From NCBI GenBank assembly GCA_027422505.1, contig JAPQWV010000305.1, positions 434,001 to 498,000 of the forward strand: DNA of 64,000 nt, read 5' to 3'. Position numbers and translations under genes: made by a program. The DNA is from Craterostigma plantagineum (taxonomy: Eukaryota; Streptophyta; Magnoliopsida; Lamiales; Linderniaceae). The notes beneath the pieces are model-generated. The model was given only the letters and a program-made list of their open reading frames with translations. It was not told the DNA's origin and made no database searches. Shown piece by piece: positions 23,250-33,601 of this stretch; position 1 is the first letter of the stretch, and each line of letters starts with the position of its first letter.

Positions 23250-23554
23250 AGCACTCTTTATTATCTGAAAGCTTCGTACCAGTTTAACGTGCTCTTTGAA
23301 TTTCTAGTTGATTTAGAATTAAGTGTCAGTTTAAGTCATCAAAACTCTGCGTATTTTATTTAGGCTAAATATCGAGTCGATAGGTAATTACTAGTACTTG
23401 ATTTATTCCTCGTGTTCGATACTCGTCTACTCACTCTACTGCACTACAAACGATAGGTTCACTGCCTATCGCACGTCGGTGATAGTAATTTAGTATACGT
23501 TTTATTTTATCACTTGTCGCACTTGCACAATACACCACGTGTCGATCAAGTTTT

Positions 23555-23572
23555 TGGCGCCGTTGCCGGGGA
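23555..23572 (+). other. Athila primer binding site (tRNA-Asp type)
   Basis: TGGCGCCGTTGCCGGGGA begins six bases after the LTR end. It is complementary to the 3' end of plant tRNA-Asp(GTC), the usual primer of Athila and Tat elements. Confidence 0.9.
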
Positions 23573-23778
23573 ATAGATTGATATTAGGAACGCCGTAGTT
23601 CGGTAATTTAGCCACTTTTATTTGACGTCTTTATTTGCTATTACTATTTGCGTTATTTGTGTTATTTGTGTTAGTGGATTCCTGCGTCTTTAGTACTATC
23701 GTAACCTTTTCGACGTTTTTATTATTCCTTTGCTAATTTCTTTTGTTTTCACATATTGAAGGCACGATTCAGCGGTGA

Positions 23779-25989
23779 ATGACCCGAAGCCATCCATCGG
23801 GTCCCATCGTTGACGCAGACCCAGATTTCGAGCGGAAGTTACGAAGGAAACTGAAGTACGATATCGAAGGAGCATCCACTAGCTCTCACGACCGTTTAGT
23901 TAGCTATTCAGAGGATAGTTCGCAGGAATCCACCCAAAACTCACGCGCAGAGACCACCGTAGATAGTCCCAATACAGAAGTAGACATGGCGGACCATCGA
24001 GTGCCCGTCCACAACGTTCCGGAGGAGGAGCCATCACTTCAAGACCTCCTCAAAAATGCCGCACTAGGCGGTACTGAATCGGCGATCGTCATTCCGCCGA
24101 TAGAGAATAACAACTTCGAACTGAAGCACTCCTGGCTTCAGATGATTTTTCAGACGGCCCAGTTCGAGGGTAACCCCGACGACGACCCTTACTCACATCT
24201 TAAGGCATTCCTGACGGTGACAGACACCATCAAGATTAATGGGGTCCCGGGCGATGCAATCAAGTTGATGCTGTTCCCATTCTCACTCAAGTTCAGAGCA
24301 AGGGACTGGTTGGATATGTTGCCACCAAGGTCGATCACCACCTGGGAGGAGATGCGAGCCGCTTTCATCAACCATTACTTCCCATTGACGAAGGTGTTAC
24401 GGCTGAAGACGGAGATTTCCCTATTTCACCAGAAGGATTCAGAGAACCTGTACGAAGTGTGGGAACGTTATAAGGCCTTATTAAAGAGGTGCCCGCAGCA
24501 CGGGATGTCAAAGGCAGCCCAGATCAACCGATTCCATGAGGGGCTCAACGATCAGACTGTTCATATGTTAGACGGAGCCGCAGGAGGAGGACTCGTGAAG
24601 CTTAATGCCACCGACGCGTGGAATTTAATCGAGGACTATTCGAGGAACAGCTTCATGAGAGGCAATACCAGGATGAAGACACCCGGTGTATTTGGAGTTA
24701 GCCAGGAGACAGCCACTAATGCCAAGATCGAGGCGCTTCAGCAGCAACTTGCCTCGACGAACTCCCAGTTGCAGACGGTGATTGGCGCATTACTTCCCAA
24801 GTCTGGGCAGGCGCAGCCCGTGAACGCCGTAGCCACCACCACACCAACGCAGCACACACCGTACGTGCCCTTATGCGGAATTTGCGGCGCTGCCCACGAG
24901 ACCTCAGAATGCCAACTTGGCCAGTCATTGGAACACGTCGACTATATGGGCAACTACCAAGGCGGCCAGCGGAGTTTCCAACCTCGGGCACATCCTAACT
25001 TGGCGTACGGGAATCAGAACCATCAGAGCCAAGGACCACCAGGATTTCAGCCCCGATCTTCCGGATTCCAAAACGGGCCACCACGACAGTACCAGAATGC
25101 GCCCGCGGGAGGATCCGACGACATGAGGGAGATGAAGGACATGATGAAGACGCTTCTCACGAATTTCAGCAGCACCACCGCAGCCCACGAAAGCCGTATG
25201 ACGAAGATGGAGGAGTACATGGAGGCGAATGACTTGCGTGCTCAGAACACGGACGCCTCGCTCAAAAAGTTGGAGCAACAGATGGGCCAGATGGCGAAGC
25301 AGTTGGCGGGGCGCACTCAAGGATCGCTCCCAAGCTATACCGAGCCAAATCCAAAGGAGTACTGCAAGGCGGTGACATTGAGGAATGGACGGGAATTGCA
25401 AGAAGTGCCCGCCAAGACGAAGGCGAAGGAGAATGCCAGTTTTGAGAGCCACGACGAGCCCGATGTGGAGGAAATGGGAGGCGACAATGTCGAGAAGGCC
25501 GAAGCTGAGAAGGAGAAAGTCGAGCCCGAGAAGGAAAAGATGACGGAGATCCAGCGACCACCGGTGAAACCTTACCAGCCGAAGATCCCGTACCCGGCTC
25601 GACTGAAAAAGGACAAAAACGAAGCACAGTTTGGTAAATTTATGGGCATGTGTAAGGAATTGCATATTAACTTACCTTTTGTTGAAGCCATTACGCAGAT
25701 GCCTAGCTTCGCCAAGTTCTTGAAGGATTTGTTGACGAACAGAAGGAAGCTCGAACACGTATCCACCGTCTGCCTGCGAGGGGAATGTTCGGCGATTCTT
25801 CAGAGCAAGATTCCTAAGAAGCTGAAGGATCCAGGGAGTTTTACTATTCCCTGTCTTATAGGAGATTTAGTAATCGAACGTGCGTTAGCTGACTTAGGCG
25901 CTAGTATTAATCTCATGCCGTATTCTATGTTTAAGCGTCTAGGTCTAGGTGAACCGCGACCCACTAGGATGAGCCTCCAATTTAGCTGA
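23779..25989 (+). CDS. gag: Athila gag with N-terminal half of protease
   Basis: The 736-residue frame opens with ATG at 23,779, 230 bases after the LTR. Residues about 115-290 form a retrotransposon gag domain with [25 protein letters not shown] and [19 protein letters not shown] CxxC-type knuckle, [13 protein letters not shown], follows near residue 366. After a glutamine- and charge-rich region come [14 protein letters not shown] and an acidic-lysine stretch, as in Athila gag. The end carries the aspartic protease motif [11 protein letters not shown] near residue 711. The frame then stops at 25,987 after a T-run (25,981-25,983), where one extra base moves it out of the pol frame. Athila elements normally read gag-pol as one frame, so this looks like a 1-base insertion or an assembly error. 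Confidence 0.9.
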   Translation: MTRSHPSGPIVDADPDFERKLRRKLKYDIEGASTSSHDRLVSYSEDSSQESTQNSRAETTVDSPNTEVDMADHRVPVHNVPEEEPSLQDLLKNAALGGTESAIVIPPIENNNFELKHSWLQMIFQTAQFEGNPDDDPYSHLKAFLTVTDTIKINGVPGDAIKLMLFPFSLKFRARDWLDMLPPRSITTWEEMRAAFINHYFPLTKVLRLKTEISLFHQKDSENLYEVWERYKALLKRCPQHGMSKAAQINRFHEGLNDQTVHMLDGAAGGGLVKLNATDAWNLIEDYSRNSFMRGNTRMKTPGVFGVSQETATNAKIEALQQQLASTNSQLQTVIGALLPKSGQAQPVNAVATTTPTQHTPYVPLCGICGAAHETSECQLGQSLEHVDYMGNYQGGQRSFQPRAHPNLAYGNQNHQSQGPPGFQPRSSGFQNGPPRQYQNAPAGGSDDMREMKDMMKTLLTNFSSTTAAHESRMTKMEEYMEANDLRAQNTDASLKKLEQQMGQMAKQLAGRTQGSLPSYTEPNPKEYCKAVTLRNGRELQEVPAKTKAKENASFESHDEPDVEEMGGDNVEKAEAEKEKVEPEKEKMTEIQRPPVKPYQPKIPYPARLKKDKNEAQFGKFMGMCKELHINLPFVEAITQMPSFAKFLKDLLTNRRKLEHVSTVCLRGECSAILQSKIPKKLKDPGSFTIPCLIGDLVIERALADLGASINLMPYSMFKRLGLGEPRPTRMSLQFS

Positions 25990-28900
25990 TAGATCGTTAA
26001 AGTACCCTCGAGGTGTTATCGAGGATGTCCTAGTTAAGGTCGATAAGTTTGTGATTCCCGCAGATTTCGTTATCCTAGATATGGAAGAAGATGAAAATGT
26101 CCCCTTAATTTTAGGTAGACCTTTCTTAGCCACGGGGGAAACCATGATAGACGTTAGGAATGGGACGTTAACCTTGACGGTAGATGGGGAAAAGGTTACC
26201 TTTGATATGGCCGACTCAATGAAAAAGAGTAGCGAGCAGGACGATAAATGTTATTTTTTAGACGTATTTGAGCACGATTTCCTCTTTTCCGTGCAAGGTC
26301 TGTCACAGGTCGGCGATCACGACATACACACGCTTATGGCGATCGACGAGTGTGGGGAGGAAGTCGATGAGCCTATTGCAGCCATCGATGAAAGCAGCGA
26401 AGAGGACAAGGAGAAGAGCTCAGTTGAGGAACCGCCGGTCCTAGAATTGAAGCCACTGCCCGACCACCTCGAATACGCGTTTCTGAGCAACAATGGAGGA
26501 CTGCCGGTCATAATCTCCTCAAGCCTCGATGATGGGCAGAAGGGTCAGCTTTTAGACGTGTTGAAGACGCACAAGAAGGCCCTGGCATGGAAGATATCCG
26601 ACATAAGGGGTATCAATCCCAGCTACTGCACACACAAGATCCTCATGGAGGATGACTTCAAACCGGTCGCTCAACGTCAAAGGCGCCTCAATCCCAACAT
26701 GAAGGACGTTGTCAAGAAGGAAGTAATCAAGCTGCTAGACGCGGGGATGATCTATCCCATCTCAGACAGCGCATGGGTCAGCCCGGTCCAAGTAGTCCCA
26801 AAGAAGGGAGGCATGACGGTCGTCACCAACGACAAGAACGAGCTGATTCCGACAAGGACGGTGACCGGATGGCGCGTCTGTATAGACTACAGGAAGTTGA
26901 ATGATGCGACGAGAAAAGATCACTTCCCCCTTCCTTTTATTGATCAGATGTTAGAAAAATTAGCCGGTCACTCATTCTATTGTTTCCTTGATGGTTTGTC
27001 AGGTTATCTACAGATTCCTATAGCACCCGAGGACCAGGAGAAGACGACGTTTACGTGCCCGTTCGGAACGTTCGCGTACCGAAGGATGCCATTCGGATTA
27101 TGCAATGCCCCAGCCACCTTCCAGCGATGCATGATGGCCATATTCGACGAACTGGTAGGTGAGGTAATGGAGGTATTTATGGACGACTTCTCTGTTTTCG
27201 GTTCCTCATTTGATGCATGTTTATCGAATCTGAAGCTCGTGCTCGCACGATGCGAGGAAACGAATTTGGCACTTAATTGGGAAAAGTGCCATTTCATGGT
27301 TCGAGAGGGTATAGTTCTCGGTCATAAGATTTCTTCTAAAGGAATCGAAGTGGACCGAGCTAAGTTAGAGACGATAGAAAAATTGCCTGTTCCCTCGAAC
27401 GTGAAGTCGATTAGAAGTTTTCTAGGACATGCGGGATTTTATCGCAGATTTATCAAAGACTTTTCTAAAATCGCACGTCCTATGTCTAGATTGTTAGAGA
27501 AAGATGCCCCGTTTGATTTCAATGACGAATGCCTGCATGCTTTCAATTTACTTAAGGAGAGACTTATCGCAGCACCTATTATGGTTGCCCCCGACTGGGG
27601 GCTGCCCTTTGAACTAATGTGCGATGCTAGTGACTATGCAGTTGGGGCCGTACTAGGGCAGCGTAAGGACAACCACTTCAGGCCGATCTATTACGCGAGT
27701 AAGACGTTAGACGCAGCCCAGGCCAATTACACGACCACCGAGAAGGAGCTGTTGGCCGTCGTGTTTGCTTTCGACAAGTTCAGGTCATATTTAATCCTGT
27801 CTAAAGTTATTGTTTTTACTGACCACTCTGCTCTCAAGTACTTGTTAGCAAAGCCCGACGCCAAGCCAAGACTAATTCGGTGGATCCTGCTACTACAAGA
27901 GTTCGATATAGAGATCCGCGACAAGAAGGGTGCGGAGAACCTAGCGGCAGATCACCTCTCCCGACTAGAGGAGTCCGAGATATACAATAAGAACGAGAGG
28001 GCGATACACGATCGATTCCCAGACGAGCACCTCTACGCGATACACGTAGTAAGTGACGACACCCCTTGGTTTGCAGATTACGCTAACTACCTTGTTGCGA
28101 GGGTCCTGCCAAAGGAATACACGAGTCAGCAAAAGAAGAAATTCTTTTCTGATTTGAGGTACTACTTTTGGGAAGACCCGTATCTTTTCAGGCGATGTGC
28201 AGACCAGGTAATACGGCGATGCGTGGCTGCCCCGGAATCGACGCAGATCCTTAGACATTGCCACAATGGACCGACCGGAGGGCATTATGCAGCAAATCGC
28301 ACCGCTCAGAAGGTGTTGGAGAGCGGATTCTACTGGCCCACGATCTTCAAGGATGCGCAAAGGTACGTTGACACTTGTGATCAGTGTCAGCGCGCAGGTA
28401 ATATTTCTAAACGCGACGAAATGCCCCAAAACTTCATCTTAGTTTGCGAAATTTTCGATGTATGGGGTATTGATTTCATGGGTCCATTTCCTAGCTCATA
28501 CAATAATAAGTACATCCTAGTTGCGGTCGATTATGTTTCTAAGTGGGCCGAGGCGCAAGCCTTACCCACGAATGATGCTAGGGTAGTCGTTAGATTTTTG
28601 CGAGCATTGTTTTCACGTTTTGGGGCACCTAGATGCATCATAAGTGATAGAGGCACTCACTTTTGTAACACCCAGTTTGCACGCACGTTAGAACGTTACG
28701 GTGTTAAGCATAGCCTATCCACCCCGTACCATCCCCAAGCTAGTGGTCAAGTCGAGGTAGTGAATCGCGAGTTGAAACGCATTCTAGAGAAAACTATAGA
28801 GGGAAACCGTAGGGAGTGGGCAAATAAGTTAAATGATGCACTTTGGGCATATAGGACTGCATATAAGACTCCTATAGGCACTACACCATATAGATTAGTT

Positions 28901-29353
28901 TATGGAAAAGCATGTCATCTTCCCGTAGAAATAGAGCATAAGGCATATTGGGCCATCAAGTCCTTAGATCTTGATTTGGGGAACGCCGGCGGAAAGCGGC
29001 AACTCCAAATCAACGAGTTAGACGAGTGGCGTTTGTCGGCTTATGATAACGCCCGCATGTACAAGGAACGTTCTAAGGCATATCATGACAAAAAGATTAG
29101 GCAGAGGCGAGAGTTTCAGGAAGGGGATCAAGTCCTTCTTTTTAACTCTCGACTTAGGCTTTTTCCTGGCAAGCTTAGATCACGCTGGTCAGGACCGTTC
29201 ACTGTGACCCGTGTTTTCCCTTATGGTACTGTTGAGATTTCAGGAATGGAGCAGGGAACGTTTAAGGTGAACGGCCATAGGTTGAAGCACTATCTCGCAG
29301 GCGAGGAAGACGCGACCGAGAGGGAAGTGCTGTACTTAGATTTCCAGACGTAA
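25982..29353 (+). CDS. pol: Athila pol: rest of protease, RT, RNase H, integrase
   Basis: The frame is open from the frameshift point with no start codon of its own; coordinates mark the open part. It begins with the second protease block, ending [10 protein letters not shown]. Counting residues from 26,051, reverse transcriptase covers about 200-420. It has the fingers motif [13 protein letters not shown], the [10 protein letters not shown] block and the catalytic FMDDF near residue 376 (Athila-style F for Y). RNase H starts at [14 protein letters not shown] near 523. The integrase HHCC zinc finger lies near 737-785 ([14 protein letters not shown]). The DDE core residues are in WGIDFMGPF near 808, ISDRGTHF near 864 and QVEVVNREL near 902. 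The C-terminus [19 protein letters not shown] is chromodomain-free. The stop is at 29,351. Confidence 0.92.
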   Translation, partial: LADRSLKYPRGVIEDVLVKVDKFVIPADFVILDMEEDENVPLILGRPFLATGETMIDVRNGTLTLTVDGEKVTFDMADSMKKSSEQDDKCYFLDVFEHDFLFSVQGLSQVGDHDIHTLMAIDECGEEVDEPIAAIDESSEEDKEKSSVEEPPVLELKPLPDHLEYAFLSNNGGLPVIISSSLDDGQKGQLLDVLKTHKKALAWKISDIRGINPSYCTHKILMEDDFKPVAQRQRRLNPNMKDVVKKEVIKLLDAGMIYPISDSAWVSPVQVVPKKGGMTVVTNDKNELIPTRTVTGWRVCIDYRKLNDATRKDHFPLPFIDQMLEKLAGHSFYCFLDGLSGYLQIPIAPEDQEKTTFTCPFGTFAYRRMPFGLCNAPATFQRCMMAIFDELVGEVMEVFMDDFSVFGSSFDACLSNLKLVLARCEETNLALNWEKCHFMVREGIVLGHKISSKGIEVDRAKLETIEKLPVPSNVKSIRSFLGHAGFYRRFIKDFSKIARPMSRLLEKDAPFDFNDECLHAFNLLKERLIAAPIMVAPDWGLPFELMCDASDYAVGAVLGQRKDNHFRPIYYASKTLDAAQANYTTTEKELLAVVFAFDKFRSYLILSKVIVFTDHSALKYLLAKPDAKPRLIRWILLLQEFDIEIRDKKGAENLAADHLSRLEESEIYNKNERAIHDRFPDEHLYAIHVVSDDTPWFADYANYLVARVLPKEYTSQQKKKFFSDLRYYFWEDPYLFRRCADQVIRRCVAAPESTQILRHCHNGPTGGHYAANRTAQKVLESGFYWPTIFKDAQRYVDTCDQCQRAGNISKRDEMPQNFILVCEIFDVWGIDFMGPFPSSYNNKYILVAVDYVSKWAEAQALPTNDARVVVRFLRALFSRFGAPRCIISDRGTHFCNTQFARTLERYGVKHSLSTPYHPQASGQVEVVNRELKRILEKTIEGNRREWANKLNDALWAYRTAYKTPIGTTPYRLVYGKACHLPVEIEHKAYWAIKSLDLDLGNAGGKRQLQINELDEWRLSAYDNARMYKERSKAYHDKKIRQRREFQEGDQVLLFNSRLRLFPGKLRSRWSGPFTVTRVFPYGTVEISGMEQGTFKVNGHRLKHYLAGEEDATEREVLYLDFQT

Positions 29354-29397
29354 GCGAACAACGAGACGTCCGGCTAAAGACGGTAAAGTAAGCGCTT

Positions 29398-29415
29398 CTT
29401 GGGAGGCAACCCAGG
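29398..29415 (+). other. Hairpin just after pol
   Basis: CTTGGG, AGGCAA, CCCAGG: a 6-bp stem with a 6-base loop, 45 bases after the pol stop. From memory, GGGAGGCAACCCA-like words are common at this place in Athila elements, which would fit a conserved RNA signal. Poly(A) runs follow at 29,434-29,472 and 29,644-29,664. Confidence 0.5.
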
Positions 29416-29430
29416 TATTTTTATGTCTTA

Positions 29431-29474
<44 letters not shown>

Positions 29475-29475
<1 letters not shown>

Positions 29476-29775
29476 TCACGGCCAACTGCTTAAGCAGTCA
29501 CGGCCGTGACGAACCCACGAGCCACTCCCTGCCCAAGGTCACGGCCGGATGCTTCAGTCGTCACGGCCGTGACAAGTTCCAGAGGCCAGCACTGCCTCAT
29601 GTCACGGCCAACGGCTTAAGCCGTCACGGCCGTGACGCTGAATAAAAAAAAAAAAAAAAAAAAATCGGCCCGCTTCCGTCACGGCCAACGACATTGTCGT
29701 CACGGCCGTGACGTCAGGCAGTAGAAGGCGCTGCCACCGGTCACGGCCAAGACCTATATAGGTCACGGCCGTGAC
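29475..29775 (+). promoter_or_regulatory. Inverted five-unit palindrome array upstream of the third ORF
   Basis: Five units lie at 29,475-29,510, 29,538-29,573, 29,601-29,636, 29,678-29,712 and 29,740-29,775. Each is the half-site GTCACGG, about 15 spacer bases, then the palindrome GTCACGGCCGTGAC. This is the LTR unit reversed; unit 4 is one base shorter. In four of the five the spacer holds a second self-complementary sequence, for example ACTGCTTAAGCAGT, ACGGCTTAAGCCGT and GACCTATATAGGTC. The last unit ends 17 bases before TATAAAAT. Confidence 0.9.
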
Positions 29776-29792
29776 CTAGCCGAATTCTAAGT

Positions 29793-29800
29793 TATAAAAT
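29793..29800 (+). promoter_or_regulatory. Internal TATA box for the third ORF
   Basis: TATAAAAT, followed by about 190 bases of pyrimidine-rich sequence without an ATG, as in a plant 5' untranslated exon. The distance to the palindrome array (17 bases) nearly matches that in the LTR (15 bases). Confidence 0.6.
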
Positions 29801-29993
29801 ACATTTTTTTTTCCCTTTCTCCCCCAATTCTCCCTCTCCCTTCGATTTTTTTCTCTCCCACACCCAAAATCTCTTCACCCTCACCACCTTCGACCTCCTC
29901 CCACCGACGCCGACGACCGCCGCCGCCCTCCCAACTCCGGCGACACCTTCAACACCACCCTCAACCTCTCTTTAATTTCATTAAGACTACAAG

Positions 29994-30586
29994 GTATGAT
30001 TTTCGCCCTTTCTACTCCGAATTCGGTATTTATGCTCGTAATTGCTAATTCATAGATGCTATTTGCTTCTATTCATTCACGATATGCCATAGATACTAGT
30101 GAGTCACTTGATTACGTTGAATTGCAAATGATTTTCAAGGTTTCTCTGAAGAACCCTAATTTCGAATTTGGGGGTTTTGAAAATTGATTCTAATTTCGTG
30201 TTTCTCATGGCTATATATATGCGAATGACACTTTGGGTATGCCTAATTACGTGAAATTGATGTTGAATTGCGAGATTTTACGATGAACTCTAATTTCAAA
30301 AATTGGGATTTCTGGAATTATTTGGTGAATTCAGTGGTACATTCCGTTGCGTTGATGATATTAATTAGCCTCGATTCATAATATGATATATTTGGGTGCA
30401 TTAGCATGTTCAATTTTCGATTTGGATGAAGTGATCTTGGCTGCACGCCACATGTTCGATAAAATGCCAATTCGAGCCTTTCATGTGTTGCATATGCGAG
30501 CTACTACGTCGCCGTTATTTTGGTCGAGTCGAACTGCTTTGAATTTAATTGCGGTATTCTCGTTGAACTCACATCTTTTCTTTCAG
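29994..30586 (+). other. Probable 593-bp leader intron of the third ORF
   Basis: The donor is AAG|GTATGA at 29,994 and the acceptor TTTTCTTTCAG ends at 30,586, five bases before the ORF's ATG. The intervening sequence is T-rich and contains several ATGs that splicing would remove. This fits a 5'-UTR intron feeding an env-position ORF. Confidence 0.65.
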
Positions 30587-30591
30587 GTACT

Positions 30592-31890
30592 ATGGGTAAA
30601 AGCCGTGCTTCAGGCTCGCATGCGTCCGCCGTGGCCTCGTCCTCTCGCTCAAGTCGACGCGGGCCCCCGCCGACTATGCTCGAAGCCATGGGTCAGTTCA
30701 CAGACGAAGCTCAGATAGCCCGCTACAACAAGCTGAAAGCAATGGAGTTCATAGCCATGGACCAGATAGACCACGAGACGCTGGCAAAGCACCACATCGA
30801 TCAGCAGGTCGCCCATTACCTATCGACCAGTGGTTGGAACACCTTCCTGGCGATCGACGAACCGGCGTACAAGGAACTCACCCTGGAATTCCTTGCCACA
30901 TTCTCATTCGATGAATACGGCGACCACACGATCCATTTCCGCGCGTTCAACGAAGAGCACATAGTAGGGGCCGACAACTTATGCCGCGCACTTGGAGTCC
31001 CAGAACCCCCACACCAGACCTTCGCAACATTCTTCGATACACCGGAAGGACAACGGGGATGCTGGGCGGAAATATCTCGACCTGGCGAGCCGGCATACAG
31101 CGCGAAGACGTCGAAGGCATCCGCGTTGAAGAGCCCCGGCCTGCGCTATATCCACCGCCTCCTGACGACCTCGCTTACACCAAGGGGTGACTCACACGGA
31201 GCAGTCACCCTCCGCGATCTGTACATCCTGATCCATCTGCACCGAGGCGAACGGATAAACTTAGGAATGGCGGTGGCCCACGCTTTCAGTGCTCAGGCGG
31301 AAGCACGACGTCACGGCAAGATCGCCGTCGGCCCACTCATCACCAAGGTGATCAAGGGCTTACGCTACTGGCCAGCGAATGCGCCCGAAATGGAGATAGT
31401 CGGAGGGCGTCACCCACTGAACGAGGAGGCGCTGGTGAGGATGAAGATGCTGGTGAAGGCGCCTACCTGGACTCGCACCAACAAGGTGTACATCTGGCAC
31501 GGGATGTACCATGGCCAGACGGACCACGTACCCATCCCCGACGACCAGCTCTACCTCCAGGGCCCTCACCCAATGGAGACAGACACGACAGCCACCGGGC
31601 CCTCCTACTCCTCCGGGTACCACCACGGCGAGTCGTCCGGCGTCGCTCCCTACGCGTCGGCAGCGGATCTCGAAGCGCTGCGACAGGACGTGCAAGAGAC
31701 TCGGCGCAGACAGGAGGAGTACGAGCGAAGGAACGAGGAAGCCCACCGCCAGTACAGGGAGGAGCTGGACCGCTACAACGAGGCCCTGCGAGCCATGGAC
31801 CAGGCAGTCGAACTGTCCAGGCGATCTATAGATCTCCTTCGCCCGAGGCAACGCTCGCCGCCACCGCCACCGCCACCATCATCACCTTAG
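30592..31890 (+). CDS. Athila third ORF (ATHILA ORF1 family), env position
   Basis: A 432-residue product starts at the first ATG after the predicted acceptor; the open frame extends 24 codons upstream, but that part would be intron or leader. The N-terminus is basic and serine-rich (MGKSRASGSHAS). The central part, TLEFLATFSFDEYGDHTIHF with DNLCRALGVP, resembles the Arabidopsis retrotransposon ORF-1 (ATHILA) family found downstream of pol. Residues about 345-415 (DLEALRQDVQETRRRQEEYE onward) look like a coiled coil, followed by a proline run. I see no convincing signal peptide or transmembrane segment, so an envelope role is not supported. The frame is intact and GC-rich with little decay. 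The function is unknown. Confidence 0.8.
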   Translation: MGKSRASGSHASAVASSSRSSRRGPPPTMLEAMGQFTDEAQIARYNKLKAMEFIAMDQIDHETLAKHHIDQQVAHYLSTSGWNTFLAIDEPAYKELTLEFLATFSFDEYGDHTIHFRAFNEEHIVGADNLCRALGVPEPPHQTFATFFDTPEGQRGCWAEISRPGEPAYSAKTSKASALKSPGLRYIHRLLTTSLTPRGDSHGAVTLRDLYILIHLHRGERINLGMAVAHAFSAQAEARRHGKIAVGPLITKVIKGLRYWPANAPEMEIVGGRHPLNEEALVRMKMLVKAPTWTRTNKVYIWHGMYHGQTDHVPIPDDQLYLQGPHPMETDTTATGPSYSSGYHHGESSGVAPYASAADLEALRQDVQETRRRQEEYERRNEEAHRQYREELDRYNEALRAMDQAVELSRRSIDLLRPRQRSPPPPPPPSSP

Positions 31891-33601
31891 GGATTTTTCT
31901 TTTAACTTTCTTTGGACATTTCCTTCGGTCGAGTAGTCGCGTGTGTTTTTACGTTATTTCTACCTCTTAACGCTTATAACTATGTTTATAGTTAATCTAT
32001 GACTACTCTATTTTATGTCTATTGCTCTCTCTAGCCAGCGCACGGAAACGCATAACAGCTTACAAACGCCTAACGGATAACAACACGACCGTCACGCACG
32101 AAAACGAGTACCTCACGAGCACGTCCTTTATCCGTCAGGGGAGTCACGTTCTTTTTAAACTCTTTTTCTCCTCCTTTTATTATTTTTAACGTTGAGGACA
32201 ACGTCAGGTTTAAGTGTGGGGAGGGGAATTTAGTTTGAGAACTTACGTGAAAATTTTTAAATTTTTATGACGTGTCTATAATTTTCGTTAGAAAGGCATG
32301 AATTACTGAATTCAGGCACGATTTTTTGCGTTTATCTCGAGTTAGTCTGCATTATTATGAATCTTTGTGAGCAATTAAGATATGCATGACTGACTGAATC
32401 ATGTTTGCCTGAATAGATATAGCACTGTTTTGAGAGTTTCGTACACACATCCCCATTTCATTGTGAGAGTTTGAGCCTGACGAGCTTATGCTCAATTTTT
32501 TTTCTGTGTGACGTGCCTAGTCTATGTCTCTCTAGAACTTGCCTGTCTAATGCGTGTTGAAACTGTTTTTGGTGTGTTAGTTTAGAGATGATGAGGGCAT
32601 TAGGAACTAAGTCCAGAGCCAAAACTTCCCACCATGACTAGCCCAATAGTTAGCCCCTTTGAGCCTAAGCTTATTCGTTGCGTACCTCATATGATATGAA
32701 ATGCCCCTGACTCATATAAGCCTCCAGAAATTATATGAACCCGAATTCGTTAGAATAGAACAGAAGTCGGACTTGAGTTACTGTTTCAGTGTATGGTTCG
32801 ATTTTCGTCTCTGTTATTCGTGAAATGACTCGCCCCTGATTTGACCGTTTTCTGAAATGACCTGATCCCCATAAGCATACCCATAAACCTTTTGGCAAGA
32901 TATAGGTTTCGGTAATAAGTATCCCTAGGTACACGGCATTCGCTGTGACGATGTATTCTTTGCGACAAAAGCCGAACCTTGATGTTTTGAGGGAATAAGG
33001 GTAGTGCACTAGAGCGTAATTAAAGGGAAAGGGCAGAAAATGAAAGGGAACTGAGTTGACAGGGGTCGGGCAGAAAAGTCTAGGATTTCGGGGCGAGAAT
33101 GTTGAATCATGTGCTGAAACGTGTGGTTTTCTGTTCGACCATGCTATGTTCTTCGAAATTTTTCGCGTATGCATCCCTGGTTTAAAGATTACATGCTCAT
33201 TATATATGCGTACCATTTCATGATTATTTGATCCATGTTCTCCCGAAAAGACCCTCAGATTTATGCTTGCCACTTTAAGTAGTAGATATGCGATTAGCTT
33301 GCGAGTTATGGTAGGGTTGGACTAGCGCACGAATTTGAGTGATTCACTATAAATTTAGCCTATACACTGAGCGATTTGAGCGAATCCTTGTGAGAGTATG
33401 AGTCTCGATTAGCAGTGCGAAGGATGTTTAGGTCGACAAGTGCAAGTCATTAGTGTAACGTCCATGATTGTTTGCTTGATTCTTTTCGTGCCTTCTAGCT
33501 TTGATAATAAATTGCGAACGATCGTGCCGTTATCCTGATTTATGCCTTATCTAATTCCTAATTTACTTGAGGACAAGCAAATGCTTAAGTGTGGGGAGGT
33601 T
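31891..33601 (+). other. Athila 3' untranslated region with two polypurine tracts
   Basis: This 1.7-kb stretch has no supported coding region; open frames on the reverse strand look incidental. TTGAGGACAA followed by TTAAGTGTGGGGAGG occurs twice: at 32,192-32,227 and at 33,567-33,601. The second abuts the 3' LTR and is the ordinary plus-strand primer; the first is a near copy 1.37 kb upstream. Confidence 0.75.

Larger units (their letters stand above)
22104..23548 (+). mobile_element. Athila 5' LTR
   Basis: The LTR begins TGATAAACGC and ends GTGTCGATCA, so it has TG..CA ends. Features in order are a terminal inverted repeat, five 36-bp palindrome units (22,292-22,605), a TATA box at 22,621, three stem-loops (23,007-23,161), a tRNA T-arm-like palindrome (23,234) and a short hairpin CGATAGG/CCTATCG (23,451-23,471). 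Transcription would start about 30 bases after the TATA box, so the stem-loops lie in the RNA leader. Confidence 0.92.

Noticed and set aside
24925..25665. Long minus-strand open frame opposite Athila gag
   Set aside because: A by-product of the gag codon composition; no domain or start context.
25978..25992. Programmed +1 frameshift between Athila gag and pol
   Set aside because: No recognised slippery site or stimulating structure was seen, and Athila relatives usually have one gag-pol frame; a 1-base insertion or assembly error is simpler.
31360..31851. Long open frame on the minus strand opposite the third Athila ORF
   Set aside because: It is a mirror of a GC-rich coding region; the plus-strand frame has the family match, start context and acceptor.
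32731..33273. 180-codon minus-strand open frame in the Athila 3' region
   Set aside because: Antisense to the element's untranslated region, no recognised motif, no promoter or splice evidence.
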